Origin: Macropodus opercularis
Lineage: Eukaryota; Chordata; Actinopteri; Anabantiformes; Osphronemidae
Reading direction: 5' to 3'
DNA length: 64,000 bases
Assembly (NCBI GenBank): GCA_030770545.1
Contig: CM061102.1
Location: 3,337,501 to 3,401,500, forward strand
In this document: one piece after another, positions 38,039 to 50,320 of the stretch
Layout: every line of letters starts with the position of its first letter
Position numbering within the stretch: the first letter of the stretch is position 1
The notes under the pieces: generated by a model
What the model saw: the letters and a program-made list of their open reading frames with translations, nothing else
What the model was told of the DNA's origin: nothing
Databases searched by the model: none
Program-made: the position numbers and the translations under genes

Positions 38039-41000
38039 TTATAGTCTGTGCCTGCGAGGGTCGGAGCGCGGAGGAGAGGGCGGTGGTGGCAGAGTGACAG
38101 TGGTCGGGAGCTCCACTGGGTCGTCCATGGGTAGGACCAAGCGTGTGCCCCTGATTGCCACTTCATGTTCCGCCAGCGCGAGCTCGTGATCCAGACCTTC
38201 GTCAGACGGGCCGCCACCGGTGCTGTTGGTGGAGGAACACTTGCGGTTGATGGTGTGGGATCCAGATGCGTCCGTGCTGACGGTGACATCGGCATACATG
38301 GAGCTCACGTTGGCATCGTTCAGGATGAAGTCAGAGTCATCGTCATGAAGCTGACCTTCATTCTGGTGAGTAGAGATGAGAGTTGAGGATAAATAAGAGG
38401 AAGCAAAGAACTGCAAGAGCGGCTGCTTTCAAATACAAGTAAAGACCCCTGACTTCAAAACTGGTGTTTCAGTCCATACCTCATAGGCCTGTGGGCTAGT
38501 GAGGCATCGTGCAAGCGGTCCACAACAAGAAGGCAGCGTAGCAGTGAGAGGAGGCCCACTGTGGGTCAGGAGGGGCTTCAGGTAGCTGGTGAACAACCAT
38601 CTGTCAAGGACTAACTATAAAACACACACAATCTACAGACAGATTTCACCTCCAAAGGCCACAAATACTAATACTACACATTTTAAGTATTCAAATTGCA
38701 AAACACTAAAGCAGTACGCATAAAGGGAGCCATCTAGTGGCACAAGCATCTACAGACGTCACACATGCAAACACAGGATGGCAGGATACTTGTGGTCAAA
38801 GTTATACCAGATCCTGAAGGGCCAGGCGCTTTCGTGTTTGGTGTTTCTTTGCTGTGACTCACTCATAACTGCTGCACTCTGTTAAGCACAAAACGTATTA
38901 TTTATTGTTTATTATTACTCGTCATTATTAAGCTTTCGTGTCTTCTATCTTGAATGATTACTTACAGAGTTTTCTTGATCAGAGTCCACTCCCACCCTGA
39001 AAAAGAAATAGTACCAATGGTGATTTTGAAAGAAACACGTAATCAGTATCATTAATTCATAAACGCATGCTCAAGCTTACGGTATACTCATGAAGGACAG
39101 CATGGGCATGGTGCCCCCTCCACAAACCCAGACAGTGAAAAAGACAATGAGGAGGGTGGTGGAGAACATCATCCGACGGGCGTACGTCTCTGTATCTCGG
39201 ATAGAAAGAGCAAAGGCCATTGCTCCTCGCAGTCCTGGAAGACATTGATAGTATGACATTGTTGTTTCTGAAACGTGGTGGTCAGCAGACCTTCAGATTG
39301 GCGTTCCGCTATATGTTGCAAACTTTCAGTGTCATACGCCTTTCAGACAAAGTGGCTTCCGTCATTCTGCCAGGTTTCCCCATCTCTTCCAGCTCTAGAC
39401 TGACCACTGGATTCTTGTTTACCTCCCTGACCCTTCTACCAGATGGCCAGCTCTGGAGTCCTGGTGAGTCGAATTTCCTCCTTTCCACTGGGCTCCAGGG
39501 AACACGCAAAGCTTTATAAATGATTTATGAGCAAACCCCTGCCCTCTATGCCTGGCCACTACTTAATCACAGAGGACTCTGTGGCTTGGTTTGCATCCAG
39601 CTTGAATTTAAATTTGAATCTACAACAAGAAAAGGTTCTGAGTTCTTGTATGTATCTTTTATATAAATGTTGCTAATGGAAACAACACCGACCTCTACTA
39701 TTAATTGGGTTTACCAGTAAATGTCTGCACACATAGGGGCTGTTAGTCATAACAATTCTGAGTAGGAGTGTAACTGCAGGAGACTTGGCGCATTATTAAG
39801 GGTAATGTTTAAATCTTCCACTAACAGTTGGTAACCAGGTCGTGTATTTTAGCAGCAATGTAAACTTGAGAAATAAAAGTTTTGATGCACCTGCAAACAT
39901 CATGACGTGCTGCAAGTTGGTTCCAATCTTGTTCTTACGGCCCAGATTGAGCAGAAAAGACAAAGGGTAGATGTTTGCTGCTCTGCCCAGAAACACGGCC
40001 AACTACAGCGTGCAAGCAGGTCAAGGAAAGAACAAACTGGAAACTAATCGGCAGGTGCAGATATTGTACCTTATAGTGACCCTTTTCTCTGTTTACTTTT
40101 GGTATCATATGATTGCAGGGTTCCTAACATATTTTCTATAACAGGTAACAAACTGGAGGTACAACAGAAGGTAAGAATAGAAGGAACAGCTCATTTTGTG
40201 TCTGGTAGTTTTGATTTGCTATTGTGGTGCTGGACGTATTAAAGGATACAAAGGCTCCAATTATGAACAAAGGGTTAAAAACATGCGACTGGAAGGAGAA
40301 GAGAGTGAGACCCATGTAGGAGAAGATGAAGTTCTCTGCCAGGAAGTTCAGGAGCTCAAACAACTGAAAGACAGATGCACAGTGTAAATAAAATGAAAAC
40401 TAATGGAAAAACATTACATTCATATCAGTTTGCATGTTAAGTATCATACGGAAAGTGAAACCGATGAACAGAAACATCCACAAGCCTATTTTCGTTTGAG
40501 TTATAATTAACCCATCAGAAACACAGGGCAGAGATTTCTGATGAAGCTTGGGTTCTGCAAGCTCGTATTGCTCAATTGTACACTAACGACACATGATGGG
40601 GCTTCTTTCTGTGCTTACTCTGTTTCGCTTTAGTTTGTAAGTGGTTACAAGGGTAATTACTATAGCTATGAGGACAGTAAGCTCCGAGTGACTTCTGAGA
40701 CTGAATTTCACCTGTTTGGTCCTGTCCTGAGATTCAGGAGAGAGATTGTTGTAGGTGTAGTGAGCCTGAGTGATCCCACAGAAAAGCACCGCTACTACAC
40801 CTGAAACATACGCAAAACAAAACGCATTCATCTCCCATCAGCATCAGTCAAAACGCACTAAATTGCACTTGAGTGGCACCACCCCTGGCGTAGTACCTGT
40901 GAACCCGCAGGCCTCAGCCAACAGGAAGGTGCTCCAGGACATGAGGAAAAACAAAGCCGTCTCCAGCAAGGAGAAGTCCCTGAGCTTGGTGAACTTGGTC

Positions 41001-44000
41001 ACGTGACAACACCTGCTAGTCAAGGAGCAGAACACAGACATCCACACCTGCAGCCCCCAGTGTGACAGCAGAACCACAGACATGCATAAATGTGAGATGG
41101 GATCATTTTCACACAACTTAAAGCAAAGTAAACAGTTTTCACGTCAATGTTTTAATACATTTAAACCTTTCTTAACTGTAATAACAATGTGTGTAATGAT
41201 CTAAAGGATATAAGAGCAGTCATGACTCCAGTGGCTACTCCAAGAGCCAAGGATCCACTGAAAACCCCCAAGAACACACCGAAGGATTTCAACATGGCCA
41301 TGGCCTCAAAGCTGTGGCTATTGTCCCCTGCAGGCTGGTAAGCCACTATAGAACTGACATGAAAAGATTTACACAAAGAGGAAGTGAGACAGAAAATCCA
41401 GGAAGAGGAACTAGTAAAATATAAAACACAGACTCACACAAAGACACACAGATGGATTCACATACCAAAGCAAACATGCAACAACCCACATCCAAATCAG
41501 ATTTTTAGAGGAATTTAACAACCTTTCAATAATTGTAACGTGGGTGTAGCACGTGTGAACTGGAGTTGGGTTCTACAGATGCAGCCTAACATGCTTAATG
41601 TAACTGGATTTCTAAACTCTACGTAGTTGTTATCCAATACAAAGCACTAATAGGAAGAACTAAAAATACTCATTTTCATTGTCAAACTGAAAATGATGCA
41701 AGGAATGCATTTTAAAGGGTTCTGGTGTCAGCCAGTGCAAGGATTGATAAGCACAATCAAGGCTGAGATGATGAGGTTCTACCGCAACACTTCTACGATT
41801 CTGCCATAGCATCCACGCAGAAAGCCCACCCACCCACCCATTAACGGGAGTTACTGTCTGGTTTTCTCCCTGCCATTGCTTTGTCCCTGCAGGCCAGACC
41901 CCACCATCATGCCCTGGGGAGCGCAGAGCTCCAGCCCCTTCTCTAATCTGTTTCTCCAATCGGAGGAGAACACTGCACACATACGTACAAGCAGACGATG
42001 AAAGCCACACATGGATTGAGAAGGCAGGCAGTGAAATGACAGGGACTGACGTCAGTAAGATTAGTATCATACAACACGAATACAAAAACACATCACAGGT
42101 TCAACAGATATAAGTCACTGTTTGTCCTGTTCATACTTTCCATGGAAGTGTCCCTTTCTAACTCAAGCTCCCCGTTCTGTGTCTTTCTAGTATAAAATGC
42201 TGCAATAACAAACTGGATTTCTTCACTTCTTTAGGACACATGGACATGTAATGGCTACAACTACCAGTGATCACAATGTACATGACAGATTTAAAAATAA
42301 TGTAAATCGGTTGCTTTCCTATTTCTTTAGTGAAATATTGTTGCTGTGTTCGTAAACCTAGTATGTGATTATTGCTTACGAAGAAAGGACGATGGCCACA
42401 GCATCGTTGAGGACGCTCTCCCCAAAGAGTAAAGCATAAAGGTCCACATCGACCTTTAGTTCGTTAAAGATCGCCAACACGGTCACTGAAACACAGAGGA
42501 GACGAATCAAGAGCAAAGGTCATAAACACAAATATAATAAGTATTGTTATGTATATTATGGACACTGAAACTAATGTGACATTATCTACCTGGATCTGTT
42601 GCTGAAATTATGGCCCCGAACAAAAGGCAGTCAGTAAAGTAAAAATCTCCACCCAGCTGGCCAACAAGTTTCATGAACGACACAAAGCCATACATGATCA
42701 ACCTGCAGGTACACAGAGATGTAGACATGTACACGTTAAGAGTTGAGCGCATTAGTAAAAGGGAAAACATCTGAGGTCAAAGTTGAGTGTATGACTCACC
42801 CGATAACAAAGCACGATATGACAGTTCCCATGAAAGCGTAAGCCAGGATGGAGCCGATGTTTCTGAAAAAATGTCTCTAACAGCCACAAACACAAGAAAG
42901 CATATTTAAACAGACTATGTCCAGTCTTGGTAACTGAAAAAGACAATGTGTGAAACATGCAGTATGTTGTGTATCTGTAAGTAGTTTAATAATCCATATT
43001 ACCTTCTGAGTTAATATTTGCACTGAACAATTCATTTCCATAAATTATAAATCCTTTGGAGTCTCTTACCCGTTTCAAGCTGTAACCAGCGTGGAAGATT
43101 ATAGGAGGCAGCAGAATATTGAAAAACACTTCTGGGTCAAATGTCACCTGAAAGACAGTGCTCATGTTAATCAGCGTATCCAGTGTTTTATGAAGTATTA
43201 AGTTGCCACTTTCTTTTCACTTTTGGCAAAGCATAACGTACTGCCATGGGACATCTGTACAGTCTGTACAGTCATGAAGCCAAACTCATCCATATATATT
43301 CACTGACTTTTAAAGTCAACCTCTTCCCGTTCGTGCCAATTAGACCCAACAGTAATTCATGCGCTTCATCTCTTTTTCTCCTTGCCTTTCTCAGCATCTC
43401 GTCATCCTGCATTTGGTGACCTTTGCCCTGGCTGACTTCACCCTTCAGGGTGTACTCATAGAATCGGCCGCTGATGTTGACCAGCAGAGTAGCAGGGCTG
43501 GCGTTGACGGCGCAGCTTAGCATCACATCGGTCATGCTCTGGGGCACGTGGACACCAAACCGCAGAATCACCCCCACCAACAGACCTGGGAATCGTGGAA
43601 GACGGAAATGAAGCAAACTTTGTGCAGCGCAATTAGGTGAGTGTCTATTTAAAACAGCTGCCTTTAATTATTTGGGTGTTCTACATACTTTATAAAGATT
43701 TGGCTCCTAAGAACAAATACTAACCAGGCCAATTGAATCATTCTTACAAAACTGTCAAACAAAACTGATTGAGCAGATCAGTTTTTTGCTGTTTAATGAA
43801 ATTATTGGTGGATTCAGTTAAAACAGACATTAAAGTTGCTTGCTTCCAACATTAGCTTCTGTCCTAGTGTTTAACAGACAGAAGTTACACCGGTAGGTAG
43901 TTAATCGACAGTAGATGCCGGATGATATAATAAATAACTCAAACACATCTCAGCTAACGTCTGACTTGACACTTTCTGTCAGTCTCTAGTTAATGAATCC

Positions 44001-44337
44001 TACCCAGTTAGCATCAAGCTAACCCAAGCTAACCCTGTCTGGACATGTCAGGGCTCTCACCATAAATCATGGCGAGTCCCGTTTCGTGCAGGAACCTGAA
44101 TCGCTTGTGTTTGAACAGCCATATGGTTAAAATGGTGAGAGTTAAGAGCAATATGAATATGAGCAGGTTGGCGCTGTCCTGTCGGTGGCTTTGCTCAGCC
44201 ATCATCTCAGTGGCCGCGTTGTCCATCGCGTTGCTGTCGCCTCGGCTCCCGACGAGCAGAACCGTCGCCAGAAAAGGCAGAGACAGCAGCGACGTCGGCG
44301 GTTTGACGCCAGCGAAGCTTTCCCGAGTGAATCCCAT
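38039..44337 (-). CDS. slc9a6: Sodium/hydrogen exchanger 6 (NHE6), endosomal
   Basis: Sixteen coding exons, fully in phase: 44337-44061, 43585-43386, 43147-43070, 42876-42800, 42702-42590, 42485-42380, 41353-41212, 41002-40897, 40800-40712, 40363-40250, 40002-39891, 39234-39081, 38996-38966, 38878-38790, 38585-38480, 38362-38039; 705 residues. NHE6 exchanges luminal H+ for Na+/K+ in early and recycling endosomes. Visible motifs: an early membrane segment (LLIFILLLTLTILTIWLF), the luminal loop with NISG glycosylation site, FFNILLPPIIF, the transport core FGESVLNDAVAIVL (about 269-282), ENFIFSYMGLTLF, FAGLRGAMAFALSIRD, and a cytoplasmic tail with QLHDDDSDFILND and HEVAIRGTRLVLPMDD. The tail matches NHE6 better than NHE7 or NHE9 as I recall them. 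Three introns carry U12-type signals and one has a GC donor; see separate entries. Confidence 0.95.
38586..38789 (-). other. slc9a6: U12-type (GT-AG) intron 14 of slc9a6
   Basis: The donor reads AA/GTATCCTGCC. A GTCCTTGAC branch-site match lies at 38603-38611, about 18 bases from the CCAG acceptor. Reading phase (2) is conserved across it and joins FDH-N-YLKPLL. Confidence 0.7.
40003..40249 (-). other. slc9a6: U12-type (GT-AG) intron 10 of slc9a6
   Basis: The donor GCCTTT/GTATCCTTTA is a full U12 5' splice consensus. TTCCTTGACC at 40019-40028 matches the U12 branch site, about 18 bases from the GTAG acceptor. The phase 0 join gives GAF-LAVFLGRAANIYP. Confidence 0.85.
41003..41211 (-). other. 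slc9a6: U12-type AT-AC intron 7 of slc9a6
   Basis: The intron begins GCTCTT/ATATCCTTTA and ends TTGTCAC/GTGACC. TCCTTGACT at 41018-41026 matches the branch site. No GT-AG alternative restores the conserved TALVTKFTKL reading and the phase; the AT-AC model does both. Confidence 0.85.
43148..43385 (-). other. slc9a6: GC-AG intron 2 of slc9a6
   Basis: The donor reads GAGAAAG/GCAAGG. With this end the exon (43585-43386) closes in phase 0 after MLRK and joins VTFDPEVFF, the conserved NHE6 sequence. There is no GT donor nearby that keeps the frame. Confidence 0.75.
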
Positions 44338-46048
44338 CGCTGCTTTCTGTGAAACGGTTACATCAGTGGCGGAGCTGGTGTCGGATTCAACGGGACACTA
44401 ATGCGCAGACCAGACGGACCATGACAGCGTCTTCTTTCAAAACACGACCGCTTCCGGTTGTTTCGAAGTAAAAGCTCTTCTCAAATCAGTTAATTGTTTT
44501 AGACTGAAAATTCTGTTCACTAAAAAATAAAACTAAAAAACGTTGATTCATGGTTTACAATCTTATGTATATTTTCCCCCTGTGTGTTTTTTAGACAATA
44601 CTATTATTTTAGCAACTTTATATTATATATTTAGTATATTTTCCCTTTTTATCAGCTGAATGTTGTAGCTGACTGTGTGTGGTGGCTTCACACACTGTTC
44701 ATTTGAGAGGCAGAAAAAAATGCTTACAAAACCATAACCATCACACGAATCCCCGTTCAGCTCCCAGAAATGAGTCTACAACAAAGATAAGATAAAGTGC
44801 TACGTTGAAATGAGGGGGGTGGGTGGTACTGCTTACTTATTACATAAAACATCACAGTAATACTTGTAATTGAGGACAGGACACCAGTATTCTTTTGTGT
44901 TTTAGAACAAATACATTGTACCTTTGCATATATTGTGCTTTTTTGTGTTTATGTTAAAAGTTGAAGTTAAATCAGCTAAACGGGTAAATAAAATATGCTC
45001 TAGTTCAGACTAGACACATGAGCTGGTTGTACTTAATGCACGGCTGACTGCTCATGTACAGACATGTAATATAGTTCACTACTTTTATTATACTCCACCT
45101 ATGATATTGATACATATGATCATTCATTTCATCTATGCATCGATAAGTACTACATACATAAACTGTGTCGCTGCAGATGCAGGTTTATCTTGTCAGTCTA
45201 TATTTTTGAAACTGTTTCCTTCAACAGGAAACAAAAGCCACAAAACTGCTCTGAGGCTGCAAATACAGAAACTGATCTCTTACGGACAAAATGTACTTTA
45301 GTTCAGCTGTTTGGCCACGAAACTCAGCAAAGTAGTATTTGAATGCATTCAAAAATGCATTGAAATCTATGTCTTTGCAAACAAAGGTGAATGATGGTTT
45401 TAAAGTAAATGTTTTATAAAGCAGACAACCCCAATACACAATACAGTGAAAAAATACAGACATTTCACCAGTGCTGAACCTTCATAGAACTATGGTCACA
45501 GACTTGTTCCCGTTTCTAGAAATATAATCTAACACTTAATTTGAAAAAAGGAAGTCATGCTTTTGTGATGTTGGAAAAAGCAAATTTTGTGCAAGCATTC
45601 GTGACAAATCCAACGTCTGTGGTGGTCTGAAGATGCTCTGGTGGGTTTAAGTGAGCCAGGCTGATCTGCCTGTATTCTAGAAAACATTGTAAAGGTAAAC
45701 GTCTCATGGTCCCACGTTTTTTGTGTGTCACAGGCATCAAACGCTAAATTTGCTTACAGTTACTACGACTACAGTTTAAATGGGCAGGAACACTGAAAAT
45801 ATTTTTTAGATTTTGGTCAGATAAATAATGGTTTAAGAAAGCAAATGCTGCATTGTATTGGAGTTTAGAAACAGGAAATCTTTGTATAGGGGGTTGTAAC
45901 TACAAACATGTCACATTTATCTATAGCCTTGCTGACGTTTTTTCTGACAGGAAAAACCCACACAGACATAAAACAAGAAATGTACCCACACTCAGACATA
46001 GAGAAGATCTGCGCTGATGTTGACTGCATCCTGTTTCTCAGTGCCACG
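44338..46048. other. Divergent intergenic region between slc9a6 and il2rg
   Basis: The right part of the slc9a6 first exon and its promoter (about 44338-44460) is moderately GC-rich. The rest is AT-rich with no exon-like frames. The two genes are transcribed away from each other, and the region should hold both promoters. Confidence 0.6.
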
Positions 46049-49000
46049 ATGCTAGAGAGACTGTTTCTGCTTCTTTTTCTGACTGGACATGTTTTTGCCA
46101 AAGAACCACCTGGTGAGACTAATAGCTTTTAAAACATAACCTAAAAATGTTTCCTTTATGGACGTCAAGTTTGAGTCAAGTTTCTTAAGAGCTATTGGCT
46201 GATAGAATCAACTACTTTCAAGTATCATGCTGTAAAAGAGTTCGTTCATTTTTATCTAGCTATAACATGAGTTATTAACACATAATAAACCTTTGTTATG
46301 TACATTATTAGAGTAGGAACTAGAGTTTCGCTATGTTTTCTGTATTATCTTTCATAATATGGGGGATATAGCATGCCCCTTTTTAGAAACATATTAAGGG
46401 CATAATATTGTAAACAGTTATTTGTATTATAAAAATATAAAAATGTAATTGTCGCTTAAAGTCATACTTCCTCAACTATAAACCATAAATTCCCCTAAAC
46501 GTCATGGCTGCTGTTTCCTCTTTAACAGCAAGTCTGCATGCGTGGGTGTAGCTACATTAGTTTAGCTCTATTTAATATTTTTATATTTTGCTGTGCTTCT
46601 GACAGATGTGAACTGTTTGGTGGAGTATCTGGATCATATCAAATGTTCCTGGAATGGACGGGGGACACCGGAGGTCAACTGCACCTTCTATAACTGGTTT
46701 GTAACAATTAACTACAGCTCAAGCCAAACTGCTCCAAGAAACAAAATGTGTAGAATTTAAATGTTGGACTTTAATAAAATATAAACATTAATATCAAATA
46801 AGATAATCACATTGCTTTTCATATCTGGGAACATATTTGATTTATTCGTCAGTTTTGTCTTTCCATTCATCAAACAACAAACTGTTTCACTTTCTAAACA
46901 CAGTCACTGTCTGTTGCTGGTTGAATTTCCTTCTCTGCTGCAGATAAAGGTCGTGGCATTTAAGTGTGGCAATTATAGAAAGCTAGAAATGCCTCATTAC
47001 AGCTGCATGCCGCAGCTGAATTTACAGTTTAAAATGCTACAGAAATCCACGTCGAGAGGTAGTATTAACGAGAATGAGATAAACATGAAGTGACAGTGAC
47101 CTCTGAGCCCCAGAATCAAAGGTAATCATTAATTCCATGTAGACGCTGTACCAAACTGGAAGAAGTTCCATCAAGATATTTTTGTAATATTATGTTCACA
47201 ATGGGACGGATGGGCAGGAAATGTGGGAGATCACAGTGGTCACACTTATATTTTTAACTAACTAAAGGGGGGAGCTCAACCTAGAGCCTACCCCCTAATG
47301 ACAAGACTCGAAATACAAAAGGGGCTGCTCAACCTGGAGCCTGTGCCCACACTAACTAATGAGGGGAGGACCCAATCGCACGACCCAGAGCAGACATAGA
47401 TGAATGATTAGCTAATGTTTTAATGAAACGGGAAACAAACATGAACTAAACACAAAACACAAGTGACTACAGACATTACGCACTAACCAAACTGAATGTG
47501 ACAGTACAAAACTTTAACAAGAACCAAAACACATACAAGTACAAATACCAAATACCAAACCCAAATAATCCTACAAGTACTCACGCAAATAACACTAATA
47601 CAAATACCAAACCGTAGACAAACCATAAACACCAGAATTGTTGGTAACAGTGGATAATCAGCCAGCAAAGACAAACAGAGCAACTTAAACAATTTTTTCA
47701 TACTGAAGACATTAATTAATTAATTAATTAGACATTCTCTGCCATTCATGTGTGAATAATTAAGCAATGATTTCTGCATAGGTTCAGCTCAGGTGACTTC
47801 AGGACCTGCAACACTGTTTTGTCAGAAAACAGTGTGATGATCGGATGTATAGAGCCCTGTCCCAATGCCAAGACCATGAGGTTCCACACGTTTAACACCA
47901 GACTGGTTTGCGGCAATCAGACTTTTCAGAAAACACATGATCTAAAAAATAGAGGTATGTTCATTTATTAAGCTGCAACATAACATTTAACAAGTACAGT
48001 TAAAACAAAATGAAGGAGAAAGCGTTGCATTTTATTTTTTACTCATACATACAGTCATCGCACTGAATGATATGTTCTCTCTGAATGGTCTGTGTCCAGT
48101 CCTGTTATATCCCCCAGTGAATCTGACTGTCCAGAAAGAAGCAGACTCTAACCTGTGGTTGTACTGGAACAACACTTTTAAACAATGTGCGGAAAGTGAG
48201 GTCCGCTTAAGGATCAACGATAACAAGTGGGAGGTAGGAATAATAATTATAATAATCTTCGTTAATATATTTGTTTGGCGGTTTTAACACAACCTTCTTT
48301 TGAGCAGACTTCTAAAATCAGCACAGAAATACAGAGTTTCTGTATCAACTTGCCCAGCAACAAATCCCGGTATGAGATGCAGGTACGGAGCAAAATTGGA
48401 AACACCTGTGGAGAGTCTATTTTCTGGAGCAACTGGAGTGAGCCCGTTGTTTGGGGGTCTAACAACAGCACAGGTAAAAAGACTTAATGAAATGGTCATT
48501 AGAGGAATGTTCAGTAATTATAATCAAACTCTTTCTCTTCCTCATATAGACACGACTCAAAGCATTTCAATGTCTGTATGGACTCCAGTGCTGTATGTGG
48601 TGGGTGTTATCACCCTCATCATACTGGTCATGATGTTGCTGCACTATGAAAGGTGGGTTCGAATAAACCATTCCACACCTCAACTTTACTCAACAGCAGT
48701 TGTGAAAAGTTGCTGTTGTCGATACGCTCGTCTGAGTATGAACGTACTGTACTTACCGTACCTTCCATACAGGCTCAGGTTTATCCTCATCCCTGTCCTC
48801 CCCAAACCCTCCCTGATCCACCGTGACATGGAGGTTAGTCATATTCAACAGCTGTGTGTGGACCTAATAACTGCAGTGCTCTGGCTTGTGTTGTACTACA
48901 CTTACACGTTTTTGTTTCTAACAGAACTGGCTTCAGTCCACCAAAGGCCTGAATTTTGAGAGCTTTAAGGCGAACTATAATGAGCGTGCCTGTCCCGTCC

Positions 49001-49188
49001 GTGAGTACTGCCAAGTCACCCAGTTTGACAGCGAGAGCTCTGACAGCTCCACCTGCTCTGTCACCACTTTCCAAACCGACTGCTCCGTCTCAATCCCAGC
49101 GAACGAGCCAGAAGACCTGTCGACACCCTGCTCCTCTTCCTCCTCCACAGTTATTGTGTCATGTAAGGAGCAGCTTATGTCCAATTAG
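46049..49188 (+). CDS. il2rg: Interleukin-2 receptor common gamma chain (cytokine receptor)
   Basis: Eight exons in phase: 46049-46112, 46606-46696, 47782-47954, 48100-48233, 48308-48473, 48550-48652, 48773-48833, 48925-49188; 351 residues. The common gamma chain pairs with cytokine-specific chains (IL-2, -4, -7, -9, -15, -21) and signals through JAK3/STAT5. Order: signal peptide (MLERLFLLLFLTGHVFA), class I cytokine-receptor domain 1 with spaced cysteines, domain 2 ending in the WSXWS box (FWSNWSEPVVWG), membrane segment (VLYVVGVITLIILVMMLL), box 1 (ILIPVLPKPS), and a tail with STKGLNFESF and NYNERACPV, which resembles the SKGLAES...YSERLC tail of mammalian gamma chain. The eight-exon layout is the usual one for IL2RG. 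Neighbour snx12 in the same orientation agrees with human Xq13.1. Confidence 0.93.
47265..47480. mobile_element. Transposon-like remnant in il2rg intron 2
   Basis: The segment has two related blocks (GGGGAGCTCAACCTAGAGCC and GGGGCTGCTCAACCTGGAGC) and then GAGGACCCAATCGCACGACC. That wording resembles the ends of interspersed repeats I recall from teleosts. An AC-rich tract with repeated ACAAATACCAAA follows to about 47640. No coding capacity is visible. Confidence 0.4.
47712..47731. repeat. (TTAA)n simple repeat
   Basis: Five TTAA units in il2rg intron 2, about 50 bases before the exon 3 acceptor. Confidence 0.85.
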
Positions 49189-49976
49189 GAGTCCATTTTG
49201 CAAACCCATCATTAGGGTTTGCAAAATCTTGATTTACTGACATACACACCTCCTGCATGACTGCAAGGATCAAAATGAATGTAATCATGTCTGCATGAGT
49301 CCTGGTTCCCTTTAGGGAGATGCTACAGCAGAACTGATCAAAGCAACGAATTTCCCTGCATTGTCTGATTTGACTATTTCATCAGAAATACCACTTTTCA
49401 GTAATAATGCTTCAGTGTTTGTGAATTTGCTATCAAATACAAAATGTTCACAATCTTACATTGTAGTTTTCACTTCATCCATATATCATCCTATTTCACT
49501 ACAGGTTTTTTAAACATCTGCTTTCTGTAATCTCTTGCTGAATGTTCACCTGTTCACTTGAATTCACCTGTTTAGGCCTCACATCCATTTTCTTCTTCAC
49601 AGCACATACGGTAAACATAAAATCACTCACATTCTTTTAAAAAGTGATTATATATATTTTTTTATACTTTTAAAAAGAGCTTGACAGTATTATAATCCTG
49701 TCCGTTGATATCGGAATATGTATTTCACATATATGATATCATTAAACATGTATGACATGTATGAATCACAAAATGTCTGTGCAGGTCAAATGTCATCAGA
49801 GATCAAATGCCAAGTCAAATGTCTTGTGCTTATTCATAGTCAATTGTAATATACTGGTAAAAATGTTGAATTCGTCTGTGAACTGAACACTGACACTGAT
49901 AATGACTGGTGCATAGACACGTACTGCAGTAACCAGCTCTTTATACATTTGTATTGCATGTAATACATTTTACTAA

Positions 49977-49982
49977 AATAAA
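49977..49982 (+). terminator. il2rg: Polyadenylation signal AATAAA of il2rg
   Basis: AATAAA about 0.8 kb past the stop, followed by T-rich sequence. No other strong candidate precedes it. Confidence 0.6.
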
Positions 49983-50179
49983 GTCTTTATTTCCCTAATT
50001 ATAATGATTTCACTTTTGTAAGTGTGCATCATTTGATCACTTCGTCCAACAGGATACAAAACCCACAATCTCTAGTTTAAAGCAGCAGATTTGAACAGCG
50101 ATATACACGTCCGATAAAAAAATGACTTTTTACTGCGTACAAAGTAACGTGCATGATAATTGTGTAATGAATTCATGGA

Positions 50180-50320
50180 TCGTTTTCTTACTGGATGCCT
50201 CTTTAGATTTGCTGTTATGGGTGAAATCTGAGAACAGCTATGGGAAAGTTTCCTTTTGGTATCAGCCCGTGGTCTTGGGGGTAACAGCAGCACAACTTAA
50301 TTTAAGAAAGTCATCACTGC
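50180..50320 (+). pseudogene. Decayed copy of the il2rg WSXWS exon
   Basis: The sequence AGCCCGTGGTCTTGGGGGTA followed by ACAGCAGCACA closely tracks the end of il2rg exon 5 (AGCCCGTTGTTTGGGGGTCT then AACAACAGCACA), with small indels. Upstream the translation WVKSENSYGKVSFW resembles QVRSKIGNTCGESIFW. The WSXWS box itself is lost, no consensus donor follows, and no other receptor exons are recognisable nearby. It looks like a relic of a tandem duplication. Confidence 0.55.

Noticed and set aside
39260..39540. Plus-strand 99-residue open frame in a slc9a6 intron, possibly transposon derived
   Set aside because: It shows no transposase or reverse-transcriptase motif and I could not find terminal repeats. 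It may be an old repeat but cannot be supported.
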